Source of the DNA: Paraburkholderia bryophila | GTDB lineage: Bacteria > Pseudomonadota > Gammaproteobacteria > Burkholderiales > Burkholderiaceae | Assembly (NCBI RefSeq): GCF_013409255.1 | Contig: NZ_JACCAS010000001.1 | Location: 1,984,001 to 2,048,000 of the forward strand | DNA length: 64,000 nt | Direction: 5' to 3' | Shown: one piece after another, positions 39,343 through 47,925 of the stretch | Layout of the letters: each line of letters starts with the position of its first letter | Position numbering within the stretch: position 1 is the stretch's first letter | Notes under the pieces: model-generated | Told to the model about the DNA's origin: nothing | The model's database searches: none | The model's input: the letters and a program-made list of their open reading frames with translations, nothing else | Translations under genes and position numbers: made by a program

Positions 39343-39370
39343 TTATATGGACGGGTGGTGACAAATTCAA
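39342..39370 (-). promoter_or_regulatory. groESL promoter
   Basis: On the minus strand TTGAAT (39365-39370) and a consensus TATAAT (39342-39347) are 17 bases apart. The same stretch reads CTTGAA, then after about 14 bases TCCATATAA, which resembles a sigma32 promoter, so vegetative and heat-shock polymerase may share it. Confidence 0.75.
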
Positions 39371-39664
39371 GAAGGGATGGGATGTCGAGCTTCACTTAAG
39401 TTTGAACCTTGCTCACTCAAGTTCGGACCCGCGACGGGCGTCCGGGACCGCGACGTCACAAATTCACTTTGACAAACAGTGACTTAGCCTCTGAACGGCT
39501 GCGCCGTGGAGCCGCGCACGCCAGTCGCACCCGGGGGCATCTCCAGCAAAAACGCTCGTGTAAACCGGGAGATCGGCATTCGGCTAAGGGTAAACCTCGA
39601 AATAGATCACGCTCCTCGCTCACGCTCGGGGCGAGGAAATCTTCGACGTCGCGTCCGCGCCGCC
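39371..39664. other. Non-coding stretch upstream of groESL
   Basis: Nearly 300 bases with no supported gene. Short frames are present but none shows a domain. It borders the broken genes to the right, so it may be part of the same degraded insert. Confidence 0.4.
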
Positions 39665-39885
39665 TCAGCCGCCCTCGATCCAGCGCGTGCCCGACGCCTT
39701 GAGATGGCTGCGAATCGCCGACTGGGCGGCTAGCGGATCACGGTCTTCGAGCGCGCGATAAATCGCCTCGTGCTCCACCAGCGCCGCCGCCCAGGTCTGG
39801 CTCGTCTCCGCGTGTCTGCTAAGGCGCGCTGAGATCGGGCTATGCCGCTCGTCGAACAGTTCGGCCATCGAGAGGCAACCACGCT
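39665..39885 (-). pseudogene. Remnant of a GntR-family regulator (FCD domain end)
   Basis: The translated C-terminus LVEHEAIYRALEDRDPLAAQSAIRSHLKAS is the last helix pair of an FCD ligand-binding domain as in FadR/UxuR-type GntR regulators. The DNA-binding domain and most of the FCD domain are missing: upstream the frame runs into sequence antisense to the neighbouring dehydrogenase fragment. It is therefore a truncated, probably dead gene. Confidence 0.7.
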
Positions 39886-40343
39886 TGCAGGTGCCCTGCG
39901 CCCATGCGTCGATCGTGCTGACCGACGATCTGAAGCATGTCGAGCAACTCAAACTATTTTTGCTGAACCTCGGACACACGTTCCTCGCCGAACGCTGGCT
40001 GCTCGATGCCCGGCCGCAAGACGAGACGGTCTACCACGCCATGCAGGACCCCGCGCTACGCAATGAACTCGAGGCGGTCTGGATGGACGAGGTGATACCG
40101 GTGTTCGAGGCGCAGGGAAAGCGGGAGGATGCGCTTGCGTATCTGGACGAGGTGCGCGACCGCTTCATGAATCCGTTTCTCCATCACAGGATTGCCGACA
40201 TCGCGCAGAACCATGGCCAGAAAAAACAACGGCGAATCGTGCCCCTGCTGGAGCTGGCTACATCGCTCGCGGCTGGCAGGGGGACCTGGATTCCGCAGGC
40301 GCGGTTAAGGTTGGCGACGAAAACGGGCTCGGCACAGGGCTAG
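39886..40343 (+). pseudogene. Remnant of a mannitol/fructuronate dehydrogenase-family gene (C-terminal domain)
   Basis: Translation shows LTDDLKHVEQLKLFLLNLGHTFLAERWL and then DEVRDRFMNPFLHHRIADIAQNH and RRIVPLLELA, the C-terminal substrate domain of long-chain polyol dehydrogenases such as mannitol dehydrogenase, UxuB and UxaB. The N-terminal NAD domain is absent, and the coding end looks frayed (WIPQARLRLATKTGSAQG). With the adjacent FCD fragment it suggests a lost sugar-acid or polyol locus. Confidence 0.75.
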
Positions 40344-40457
40344 TCGAGACGGTTTTGCCGATGCCGTTGACGAGCAGCATGAACATGACTTCCAGATCCT
40401 GCTGCGGCACTACCGTTGCGTCCATCTGTTTCAACGCAGCCCCGTCGACTTGAAGCC

Positions 40458-41171
40458 TCAAAGAAACGGCTCGAGCGCGTTCGCCGCCACGAAGATGGCT
40501 AGCGTCTGATTGATGTGGGAGCGGATCTCTCCACGCAAGGCTTCCAGATCCTGTCCTAGCATGGCCCGCATCATGAGCGGCGCCACGATGGCATCCAGCA
40601 TCTGAGTTGCCAGAATCCGCGCATTGCGCTTGACTGCCGCCCGGGTTCGCGCGTCGCGGGGCTGCCCCGAATGCTCCGTAATCACGGCCGTGACCGCTTC
40701 GATCGAGCGCAAGCGGCCTCGTTCGTGCGCCAACTGAGCAAGCAATGGGAATCTCGGCGCATCCGCCACGACCATTCTGATCAGTCCAATCACCTCGTCA
40801 CTCAACAGACGCGTCACCAGCGCCCGGGTGGCATACGTTAGCCGTTCCAGCAACGAATCGAATTGGGGTGACTCCTGGATGATCCGCATGCTGCGTTCCA
40901 CGCTTCGTCTCACCACGTCGGCGAAAAGCGCTTCCTTCCCCGCGTAGCGGCTGTAAACCGTGGCCTTGCTGGCGGACGCCTTCTCGGCAATCCGCTCCAA
41001 CGATGCCCCGGCAAAACCATACTCGAGAAACATCGAAGTCGCGGCATCGAGAATCCGCTCTTCGACCTCGCCCGCCATCGACGCGGACGGGCGCCCTTTT
41101 CGTAGAGATGGGCGCGTGCTGGATGGGCAAGCTACCTGGCCGCTATCGCTATCGTTGGAACTACGTTTCAT
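40458..41171 (-). CDS. TetR-family transcriptional regulator of the efflux operon
   Basis: A 237-aa repressor. The N-terminal helix-turn-helix spans about residues 35-80: ILDAATSMFLEYGFAGASLERIAEKASASKATVYSRY, split here as two motifs by the turn at FAGAS. The C-terminal part resembles TetR_C domains of AefR-like proteins. It is divergent from the emrA-type gene and shares a 113-base intergenic region containing a perfect palindrome, so it should repress the efflux genes and itself until a toxic ligand binds. Confidence 0.9.
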   Translation of the reverse strand: MKRSSNDSDSGQVACPSSTRPSLRKGRPSASMAGEVEERILDAATSMFLEYGFAGASLERIAEKASASKATVYSRYAGKEALFADVVRRSVERSMRIIQESPQFDSLLERLTYATRALVTRLLSDEVIGLIRMVVADAPRFPLLAQLAHERGRLRSIEAVTAVITEHSGQPRDARTRAAVKRNARILATQMLDAIVAPLMMRAMLGQDLEALRGEIRSHINQTLAIFVAANALEPFL

Positions 41172-41222
41172 CGTGCTGCCCGTGGGGAAAATTATTTTCA
41201 GATTATCACAATATTTTAAATA

Positions 41223-41241
41223 GAACGGTACCGTACCGTTC
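41223..41241. promoter_or_regulatory. Palindromic operator for the TetR-type repressor
   Basis: GAACGGTAC-C-GTACCGTTC, a perfect 9-base inverted repeat around one central base, between the divergent TetR gene and the efflux operon. AT-rich sequence lies on its TetR-gene side. TetR operators in this class usually have this shape. Confidence 0.8.
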
Positions 41242-41284
41242 CATTGTAGTATCCGGCTTATCCGCCCAATTTCTGGAGAAACCG

Positions 41285-42388
41285 ATGGCCGGCAGTGAGA
41301 GTGACCAAGAAACGCCGTCCGGGGTGCAGCAAGATCCCGAACGCGCGGAGGCTAACCAGGCGCCAGCCAGCCCAAGGCGCAAGCGCCTGAACCTGCTGAT
41401 CGGCGCAACGGTACTGACCGTGGTCGTCGTTGCAGGCCTATCGTACTGGCTGCACAGCAGGCATTATGAAAGCACGGACGACGCGTTTATCGACAGCAAC
41501 CAGAGCCAGATTGCGTCCCAGATCAGCGGGCGCGTGATCGAATTGCTGGTCGCCGATAACCAGCACGTCGACAAGGGTCAGCCCATCCTGCGAATCGACC
41601 CGCGAGACTATCAGGTCAAGCTCGAACAGTCGGAAGCTCAGGAAGCGAACGCCGTCGCGCAGGTCGCGCAGGCACGCGCCGATCTCACCGTACAGATCGC
41701 CAATCTCGCGCAGCAGGAAGCGCAAGTGCGCGTGTCCGAGGCCGATCTCGTGCAGGCGAAGCAGGACCTGGCGCGCTACCTCGGTTCGGATCCCGCGGCG
41801 ATCACGCGCCAGCAACTCGATCAGAGCCAGGCGAGCGCCAAGAGTTCGCAAGCCAAGCTCGACAGCGCCAGGCAGGCAGTCACTGCGGCCCAGGCGCAAA
41901 TCGTTTCGCAACAGACCAAAATCGATGCGGCACAAGCGTCCGTGCGCCAGATCCACGCCGATGTCGACAACGCCAGATTGCAGTTGAGCTATACGGAGGT
42001 GCTTGCGCCCCAGGCGGGCAAGATCACGAAAAGAACCGTGAATCTGGGCAACTATGTAACGCCCGGCCAGGCGCTGGTCGCGGTGGTCCCTAACGACATG
42101 TGGGTAACAGCCAATTTCAAGGAAACGCAGCTTATCCATATGAAGGTTGGGCAGCCGGTCGACGTCACCGTCGACGCCTACCCGGACACGGTGCTGCACG
42201 CGCACGTCGAGAGCCTGCAGCGCGGCACCGGCTCGGTGTTCAGCAGCCTGCCCGCTGAAAATGCCACGGGCAATTACGTCAAAGTGGTTCAGCGCCTGCC
42301 CGTGAAAATCGTTTTCGACGGCGACGACTGGCGCAAGCTACCGCTAGCGCCGGGATTATCGGTCGACCCACGCGTCACGGTGCAATGA
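41285..42388 (+). CDS. HlyD-family membrane fusion protein, EmrA-like
   Basis: A 367-aa periplasmic adaptor of a tripartite MFS drug exporter. It has a cytosolic charged tail, one transmembrane segment (LLIGATVLTVVVVAGLSYWL, residues about 39-58), a lipoyl domain (DAFIDSNQSQIASQISGRV), a long coiled-coil hairpin rich in Gln and Ala (about 120-240), and the second lipoyl half (APQAGKITKRTVNLGNYVTPG). The ATG at 41285 follows GGAG; the longer frame runs into the TetR gene and is rejected. It overlaps the next gene as ATGA. Confidence 0.93.
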   Translation: MAGSESDQETPSGVQQDPERAEANQAPASPRRKRLNLLIGATVLTVVVVAGLSYWLHSRHYESTDDAFIDSNQSQIASQISGRVIELLVADNQHVDKGQPILRIDPRDYQVKLEQSEAQEANAVAQVAQARADLTVQIANLAQQEAQVRVSEADLVQAKQDLARYLGSDPAAITRQQLDQSQASAKSSQAKLDSARQAVTAAQAQIVSQQTKIDAAQASVRQIHADVDNARLQLSYTEVLAPQAGKITKRTVNLGNYVTPGQALVAVVPNDMWVTANFKETQLIHMKVGQPVDVTVDAYPDTVLHAHVESLQRGTGSVFSSLPAENATGNYVKVVQRLPVKIVFDGDDWRKLPLAPGLSVDPRVTVQ

Positions 42389-43920
42389 CCATGGCCGTCA
42401 CGCATGCGTCGCTTCCCAGGTCGGCGGCCGGATCGTACAACCCCTGGCTGATTGCCGTGATCGTCTCCATCGCCACGTTCATGGAAGTGCTCGACACGAC
42501 CATTGCGAACGTCGCGCTCAGACATATCGCGGGTGGCCTCGGCGCGAGCCAGGACCAGAGCACCTACATCACGACCAGCTATCTGGTGAGCAATGCGATC
42601 ATTTTGCCGATCAGCGGATGGCTGGCGAATGTGGTGGGACGCAAGCGCTTCTACATGATCTGCGTGTTCATTTTCACGGTCAGCTCGGTAGCTTGCGGGT
42701 TTGCGACATCCTTGCCCATGATGATCGCCTTCCGGGTATTTCAGGGGCTCGGCGGCGGCGGGCTGGCACCGGTTGAACAGAGTATTTTCGCCGACACGTT
42801 TACGGAAGAAAAACGCCCTTTGGCCTTTGCGCTATACGGCCTCACCGTCGTCACCGCGCCGGCCATCGGCCCGATGCTCGGCGGCTGGATCACCGAAAAC
42901 TATTCGTGGCACTGGGTGTTCCTGATCAACTTTCCGGTCGGCATCGTCTCCCTCGTGCTCACCGGCATGTTCGTGAGCGACAGCAAGCTGGTGAAGGAGG
43001 AGCGGCGGGCGCTGCTCACGAAGGGACTGCGCATCGATTATTTTGGCTTCGTGCTGGTTGCCGTGGGCTTCGGGTGCCTGCAGATCGTGCTCGACAAGTT
43101 CGAGCGCGAAGACGGTTTTTCTTCGCAGTTTATCTGTTGGTTCGCGGCCATCGCGGCCGTGTCGCTGCTCACGCTGATTGTCTGGGAGCTCAGGGTGAGT
43201 CAGCCGATTGTGAATCTGCGGCTGTTCAGATCGCGCGCCTTTGCGATTAGCTGCGGCGTCATGTTCGCGTTTGGTTTCATCATCAACAGCACGACGCAAC
43301 TCCTGCCGCAATTCACGCAGGCCCTGCTCGGCTATGACGCAACGAACGCGGGGTTGACGCTCGGGTTGGGTGGTCTGGTCACGCTGTTTTTCATGCCCAT
43401 CGCTGGCGTTGTCACGGGGCGCGTGTTTCAGCCGAAATGGCTTGTCATGATGTCGCTCGTGGGTACCGGCGTCGCGCTCTTCAATGCGGCGGGGCTGAAC
43501 CTGAACATCAGCTTCTGGGACGTTTCACTGTCGCGGCTGTACCAGGTCATCTGGCTGCCGTTCCTTTTCATTCCGCTGTCCGCCGTGCAATTCGTCGGCA
43601 TACCGCCCAAAGAGAACAATAACGCTTCGGCGTTGATCAACATGATGCGCAACCTCGGCGGAAGCTTCGGCGTCTCGCTGGTGACCACCCAGCTTGCCTG
43701 GCGTGAACAGTTTCACCATGCGCGGCTCGCCGAACATATCACGCCCTACAACGGCTTTACCACGTCGCTCAGTTCGATTGCCTCGACCGTCGAGCAGCAA
43801 GCGTCCGTCATGAGTTACCTCGACGTCTTCATCATGCTGGGCTGCTTTGCGCTGGTGCTCGCCCCGGTTTGTATCCTGTTACCCAAGCTGCCCAAGGGAG
43901 CTCAGATCAATGCGCACTGA
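42385..43920 (+). CDS. MFS drug exporter, DHA2 family (EmrB/QacA type)
   Basis: A 511-aa inner-membrane antiporter with 14 expected helices. Motifs include LDTTIANVALRHIAGGLG (motif D1 region), WLANVVGRKRF (motif A) and the RVFQGLGGGGLAPV and GLTVVTAPAIGPMLGGWI (motif C) segments. It exports hydrophobic toxic compounds with the EmrA-like adaptor and the NodT-like channel. The start overlaps the adaptor gene (ATGA), with a second ATG two codons on. Confidence 0.93.
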   Translation: MTMAVTHASLPRSAAGSYNPWLIAVIVSIATFMEVLDTTIANVALRHIAGGLGASQDQSTYITTSYLVSNAIILPISGWLANVVGRKRFYMICVFIFTVSSVACGFATSLPMMIAFRVFQGLGGGGLAPVEQSIFADTFTEEKRPLAFALYGLTVVTAPAIGPMLGGWITENYSWHWVFLINFPVGIVSLVLTGMFVSDSKLVKEERRALLTKGLRIDYFGFVLVAVGFGCLQIVLDKFEREDGFSSQFICWFAAIAAVSLLTLIVWELRVSQPIVNLRLFRSRAFAISCGVMFAFGFIINSTTQLLPQFTQALLGYDATNAGLTLGLGGLVTLFFMPIAGVVTGRVFQPKWLVMMSLVGTGVALFNAAGLNLNISFWDVSLSRLYQVIWLPFLFIPLSAVQFVGIPPKENNNASALINMMRNLGGSFGVSLVTTQLAWREQFHHARLAEHITPYNGFTTSLSSIASTVEQQASVMSYLDVFIMLGCFALVLAPVCILLPKLPKGAQINAH

Positions 43921-45466
43921 TTATCGATGGCTGCCGCTGGCCTGCCTGGTTGGCGCCGGCGTGTCACTGATCATGTCCGGCTGCACGATGGGGCCGGACT
44001 TCAGGCACCCCACTATCGCAGCACCGGATCAGTGGAGCGGGCCTTCCGCAGCGAACCCGGCGGCTTCCGTCGCCGTTGCCGAACCGATCGACCCCGCGTG
44101 GTGGAATAGCTTTGGCGATCCGCTGCTCACGGAGTTGGTCACGCAGGCGATCCAGAATAATCTGGATATCAAGGTCGCCGCTGCGCGGCTGGCCGAGTCC
44201 CGGGCGCAACTCGGCCAATCCAGGGCGGCGGAATTCCCGACACTCGACGGCAACGCCTCCTATACCCGTGAATTCCAGAGCCCGGATGGTGTCATCGGTC
44301 TGCTGGGCGGCACGGGAAGTTCGACGCCGGGCACCAGCACGAATGGCCTCGGCGGCCGGCAAGGAGGCGTACCGACGCAGGGCGCGACATCGAGCGGTCT
44401 GCCGCCATTCAATCTGTATCAGTACGGATTCGATGCCTCCTGGGAACTCGATCTATGGGGTCGCGTGCGACGCACCGCCGAGAATGCGAGTGCCACAGCC
44501 GAAGCGCAAGAGGAGGCACGACATGACGCGGTGGTATCGACGACGGCGGAAGTCGCGCGCGACTATCTCGACCTGCGCGGCATCCAGGAGAAGCTCCGTA
44601 TCACCAGGGAAAATCTGGCTTACGCGCAGCGTACCGTCCAGTTGACAGCCGATCGCGCGCACCACGGATTGGCGACCGATCTCGATGTGGCCAATGCGCA
44701 GAGCCAGGCGGCATCGACAGCGGCAGATATCCCGCAGGACGAGCAGCAGCAGGCCCAGCTCATCAATGCGATCGGGCTGCTGCTGGGCGAGTATCCGCAG
44801 GCGCTCGCCGCACGGTTGACCGCGCCGTCGGCCGCACCGGTGGTGCCGCCGCGCGTGCCGGTCGGACTGCCGTCCGAGCTGGCGCACCGTCGACCGGACA
44901 TACGCGAGGCGGAAGCCACGTTGCATGCGGCGACAGCCAACATTGGCGCCGCCAAGGCAGATTTTTTCCCGAAGATCACCTTGTCCGGCAGCGTGGCGAT
45001 TCAGGCGACCCAGTTCACCAACCTGGGAAGCTGGGGCGCGCGCAGTTATAGCGCTGGACCCAGTCTGTCGATACCGCTCTTCGAAGGCGGCCAGTTGCGG
45101 GCGACGCTTGCCTTGAGAGAGGCGCAGCAGCAGGAGGCTGCAATCAATTATCGCAAGACGGTTTTGTCGGCTTTCAAGGACGTGGACGATGCACTGACCG
45201 GCTATGCCGCAGAGCAACGGCGTCGGGATCGTCTTGATGAAAGCGTGCAGGCGTCACGACGAGCGCTTGAGTTAGCCAATAAGCGCTATGTCAGAGGGAT
45301 CTCCAATTACCTCGATGTACTGACAGCACAAAAGACCTTGCTCACCAACGAGGAACAACTGGCTGACAGCACGGCGACGGTAACGACCAATCTGGTGGCT
45401 TTATACAAAGCCCTGGGGGGCGGCTGGGATATCGCGGAAGCAAAAGTGAGTGACGCAGCGCAATGA
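43910..45466 (+). CDS. Outer-membrane efflux lipoprotein, NodT family
   Basis: A 518-aa TolC-type channel. The start at 43910 gives a type II signal peptide with lipobox LIMSGC (Cys near residue 24), then MGPDFRHP, typical of the OprM/NodT group. Two OEP repeats follow (about 70-290 and 310-510) with LDVANAQSQAA and NYLDVLTAQKTLL coiled-coil motifs. A Gly-rich insert lies near residues 120-165 (GLLGGTGSSTPGTSTNGLGG). It overlaps the MFS gene by 11 bases and completes the tripartite pump. Confidence 0.93.
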   Translation: MRTDYRWLPLACLVGAGVSLIMSGCTMGPDFRHPTIAAPDQWSGPSAANPAASVAVAEPIDPAWWNSFGDPLLTELVTQAIQNNLDIKVAAARLAESRAQLGQSRAAEFPTLDGNASYTREFQSPDGVIGLLGGTGSSTPGTSTNGLGGRQGGVPTQGATSSGLPPFNLYQYGFDASWELDLWGRVRRTAENASATAEAQEEARHDAVVSTTAEVARDYLDLRGIQEKLRITRENLAYAQRTVQLTADRAHHGLATDLDVANAQSQAASTAADIPQDEQQQAQLINAIGLLLGEYPQALAARLTAPSAAPVVPPRVPVGLPSELAHRRPDIREAEATLHAATANIGAAKADFFPKITLSGSVAIQATQFTNLGSWGARSYSAGPSLSIPLFEGGQLRATLALREAQQQEAAINYRKTVLSAFKDVDDALTGYAAEQRRRDRLDESVQASRRALELANKRYVRGISNYLDVLTAQKTLLTNEEQLADSTATVTTNLVALYKALGGGWDIAEAKVSDAAQ

Positions 45467-45485
45467 GAAATTTAAAGGAAAACCG

Positions 45486-45563
45486 ATGAGATGCCTGCTG
45501 CTTCTACCTGGCGTGACTTTTCTGTTGTCGGGTTGCATTCCGCCGCCCCCGCCGCCGGAATGA
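45486..45563 (+). CDS. Putative 25-aa lipoprotein downstream of the efflux operon
   Basis: A 25-codon ORF, ATG at 45486, with AAGGA at a good distance. It encodes a complete type II signal peptide (MRCLLLLPGVTFLLSGC) ending in lipobox LLSGC, then only IPPPPPPE. Processing would leave a lipidated 9-residue peptide with a polyproline tail. It lies 19 bases after the NodT-like gene and is probably cotranscribed. It could instead be a residual start of a longer lost gene; nothing continues after the TGA at 45561. Confidence 0.5.
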   Translation: MRCLLLLPGVTFLLSGCIPPPPPPE

Positions 45564-45615
45564 ATGCCGGCAAAACGCCAACGATACGGAAAAGTATCGC
45601 CTGCCAACAAGGCCC

Positions 45616-46893
45616 CTAGCCCCGCTTCAGCGCCAGCTCGCAAGGAACCTGGAACATCTCCCCGGCAATCGACCCGGCCCGCGCGACCGCATCGGCCGGT
45701 ACGAACACATAAAACCGCCAGAGATCCGCATACCTGTCCTGCAAAGCACCGATCTCCGCGAACGCTGCACTGCCGGCGTCGTTCAGCAGTTCAAGCCCGC
45801 GGCTGGTCTCAACCGGCACGGCCGCTTCCTTCATCGCGGAGAGCGCGGGACAGTACAAGACCACATCCGCGAACGGCAGGTCCAACTTCTCCGCCAGTTC
45901 CTTTTCGACTGCCGCTCGTTGAACACGCGACACATGGTAGCGGCTCACCCACTCCTTGCGCAGTTCCAGCGGCACGCTGCGTCCCGACACCACGTAGCCG
46001 CGTTTAAGCAGATCGCGATTCAGCGTGCGTTGCGCAAGCGCGGCAGCGTCCGCCACCCCGCAACGCGCGAGACGATCCAGCAGTGTCCAGTCGTTGAGTT
46101 CGAGCAAATCGCTCTCGGCGAGCACACCGTGATCGAGCGCGATCTCCACTGATTTGGAAATCATCGCGCCCGCGACCACCTTGGTGTGGTGATAGTAAAC
46201 ACGCTCGGTGAGGTAGTACCGCAGTCGCAGCACGCCGATGATCTCGGAGCGCGCGTCCGGACGGTCCATGCCATGTCTGGCGAGCCGGATCACCAGCCGG
46301 TCGGCGTGCTCGGCGAAGCAGCGGAAAATCCGGTCGTCGTAATTCTGCGAAAGACCGGCGAAGAAACTGTCGCGCCGCAGATAGTCGAGCAGATCGGCGT
46401 CGATGCTGCCCGACACAATGTCCTGCGCCCAGCGCGGCACGCTCTCCGGCGACGACAAACCGAGCAGGCCACCCACCATATCGCGAATACCCAGACGACT
46501 TAATGCAGCGCCCAACTCTCCGGCAAACATATCCGCGAGACGCGACCCTTTGTCGTGCCGCGCGAACAGGCGACGCTCGTCTTCCAGCGTGTGGCCGAAT
46601 GGCACATGCGTGACATCGTGAAGCAAGGCCGCCACGCCGATCGCATCTTCCAGCTCAGCGGGGATCGACAGACCCGAGCGCCGCAAGCTCGCGACGATTC
46701 GATGCGCGACCGCGCAAACGCCGATCGAGTGATCGAAGCGCGTATGCAGCGCGCCCGGATAGACGAGATGCGCGGTGCCGAGTTGCTTGATACCGCGCAG
46801 CCGCTGCATGACCGGCAGATCGACAACTGCGGTCTCAAGACTACTTAGCTCGATATCGCCATGGATAGGATCGCGCAGCAGAGCTTGTGTCAT
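45616..46893 (-). CDS. HD-domain phosphohydrolase (dGTPase-like)
   Basis: A 425-aa HD-superfamily metal hydrolase. LRDPIHGDIELS at the N-terminus is the family start, RFDHSIGV near residue 53 and ALLHDVTHVPFGHTLED near residue 90 are the two metal-binding His/Asp motifs. YLRRDSFFAGL near residue 170 is also shared with the deoxyguanosine triphosphate triphosphohydrolase-like group. The substrate is unknown. Its start overlaps the regulator stop (46890) by ATGA, so both share a transcript. Confidence 0.85.
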   Translation of the reverse strand: MTQALLRDPIHGDIELSSLETAVVDLPVMQRLRGIKQLGTAHLVYPGALHTRFDHSIGVCAVAHRIVASLRRSGLSIPAELEDAIGVAALLHDVTHVPFGHTLEDERRLFARHDKGSRLADMFAGELGAALSRLGIRDMVGGLLGLSSPESVPRWAQDIVSGSIDADLLDYLRRDSFFAGLSQNYDDRIFRCFAEHADRLVIRLARHGMDRPDARSEIIGVLRLRYYLTERVYYHHTKVVAGAMISKSVEIALDHGVLAESDLLELNDWTLLDRLARCGVADAAALAQRTLNRDLLKRGYVVSGRSVPLELRKEWVSRYHVSRVQRAAVEKELAEKLDLPFADVVLYCPALSAMKEAAVPVETSRGLELLNDAGSAAFAEIGALQDRYADLWRFYVFVPADAVARAGSIAGEMFQVPCELALKRG

Positions 46894-47804
46894 GGCGTGT
46901 CCTCTTGGTCGTTCAAGGCCGTTTCCGGCTTGCGCGCCAGCTCGACAAAAGCCTTGAGATAGTCGACATCGATATCGGTTTCCCGCGCGCCGAGAAAAAT
47001 CTGTTTGGCGATACCCTTTCGCCCCAGCCGCACCGGCACGAGGTTCATCGTGCCCGCATATTCTTCCACCAGCCAGCGCGGCAGCGCCGCGACGCCGCGG
47101 CCGCTCGCCACCATCTGCAGCATGATATCCGTCGTCTCGATCGCCTTGTGACGATGCGGCGTGATGCCGGCCGGCATCAGAAACTGATTGTAGATATCCA
47201 GCCGGTCGGTCTCGACCGGATAGGTGATCAACACCTCGCGCGTCAACTGCTCCGGCTTCACATATTCAACCGCGGCCAGCGGATGTTCGCGATTCACCAC
47301 CAGCACCTGCTCGTAATCGAACACCGGTTCGAAGCGCAAGCCCGGCTTGTAAAGCGGGTCGGGCGTGACCAGCAGATCGATCTCATAGCCGAACAACGCA
47401 CCGATGCCGCCGAACTGAAATTTCTGTTTGACGTCGACATCGACGTCGGGCCAGCGCGCCAGATACGGCGATACGACCTTAAGCAGCCACTGATAGCACG
47501 GATGACATTCCATGCCGATGCGCAGCGCTCCGCGCTCGCCCTGCGCGTATTGGCGCAGGCGTTCTTCGGCGAGATCCAGTTGCGGCAGCAAACGGTTCGC
47601 CACGGCCAGCAGATATTCGCCGGCCTGCGTCAACCGCAAGCTGCGCCCCTCGCGCAACCAGATATCGGTGCCCAGTTGCTGCTCCAGCTTCTTCATGGAG
47701 TGGCTGAGCGCGGATTGCGTCACGCACAGAATGTCCGCCGCAGCGGTCAGCGAGCCGTGCTTGTCCACCGCCTGGACGATCGCCAGATGAATTCTCTCAA
47801 GCAT
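46890..47804 (-). CDS. metR: LysR-type regulator MetR
   Basis: A 304-aa LysR regulator with an N-terminal winged helix (LTAAADILCVTQSALSHSMKKLEQQLG) and a substrate-binding effector half. Divergent placement directly upstream of metE, with a 121-base gap, identifies it as MetR, which activates metE with homocysteine as coinducer. It is coupled to the HD-hydrolase gene, an unusual partner. Confidence 0.88.
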   Translation of the reverse strand: MLERIHLAIVQAVDKHGSLTAAADILCVTQSALSHSMKKLEQQLGTDIWLREGRSLRLTQAGEYLLAVANRLLPQLDLAEERLRQYAQGERGALRIGMECHPCYQWLLKVVSPYLARWPDVDVDVKQKFQFGGIGALFGYEIDLLVTPDPLYKPGLRFEPVFDYEQVLVVNREHPLAAVEYVKPEQLTREVLITYPVETDRLDIYNQFLMPAGITPHRHKAIETTDIMLQMVASGRGVAALPRWLVEEYAGTMNLVPVRLGRKGIAKQIFLGARETDIDVDYLKAFVELARKPETALNDQEDTP

Positions 47805-47810
47805 GATGAT

Positions 47811-47860
47811 CCATGAACAAAACTAATGGTTCGTTGAATTATCACCATTTTACTTCATGG
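47811..47860. promoter_or_regulatory. Candidate MetR/LysR binding region
   Basis: Between metR and metE, CCATGAA (47811-47817) and TTCATGG (47854-47860) form a 7-base inverted repeat, and inside it AATGGT (47825-47830) pairs with ACCATT (47844-47849). The CCATGAA/TTCATGG arms carry the TGAA and TTCA halves of the MetR consensus TGAA-N5-TTCA, but with a wide spacing. Confidence 0.45.
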
Positions 47861-47925
47861 AAAGCGCTCTATAGCATTCACGCATCCCGAATCACATCCG
47901 CAACTGACCGAATCAAGGCGACACG

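Noticed and set aside
40258..40461. Small minus-strand frame next to the dehydrogenase fragment
   Set aside because: No domain, poor start context and location inside degraded sequence; not reported as a gene.
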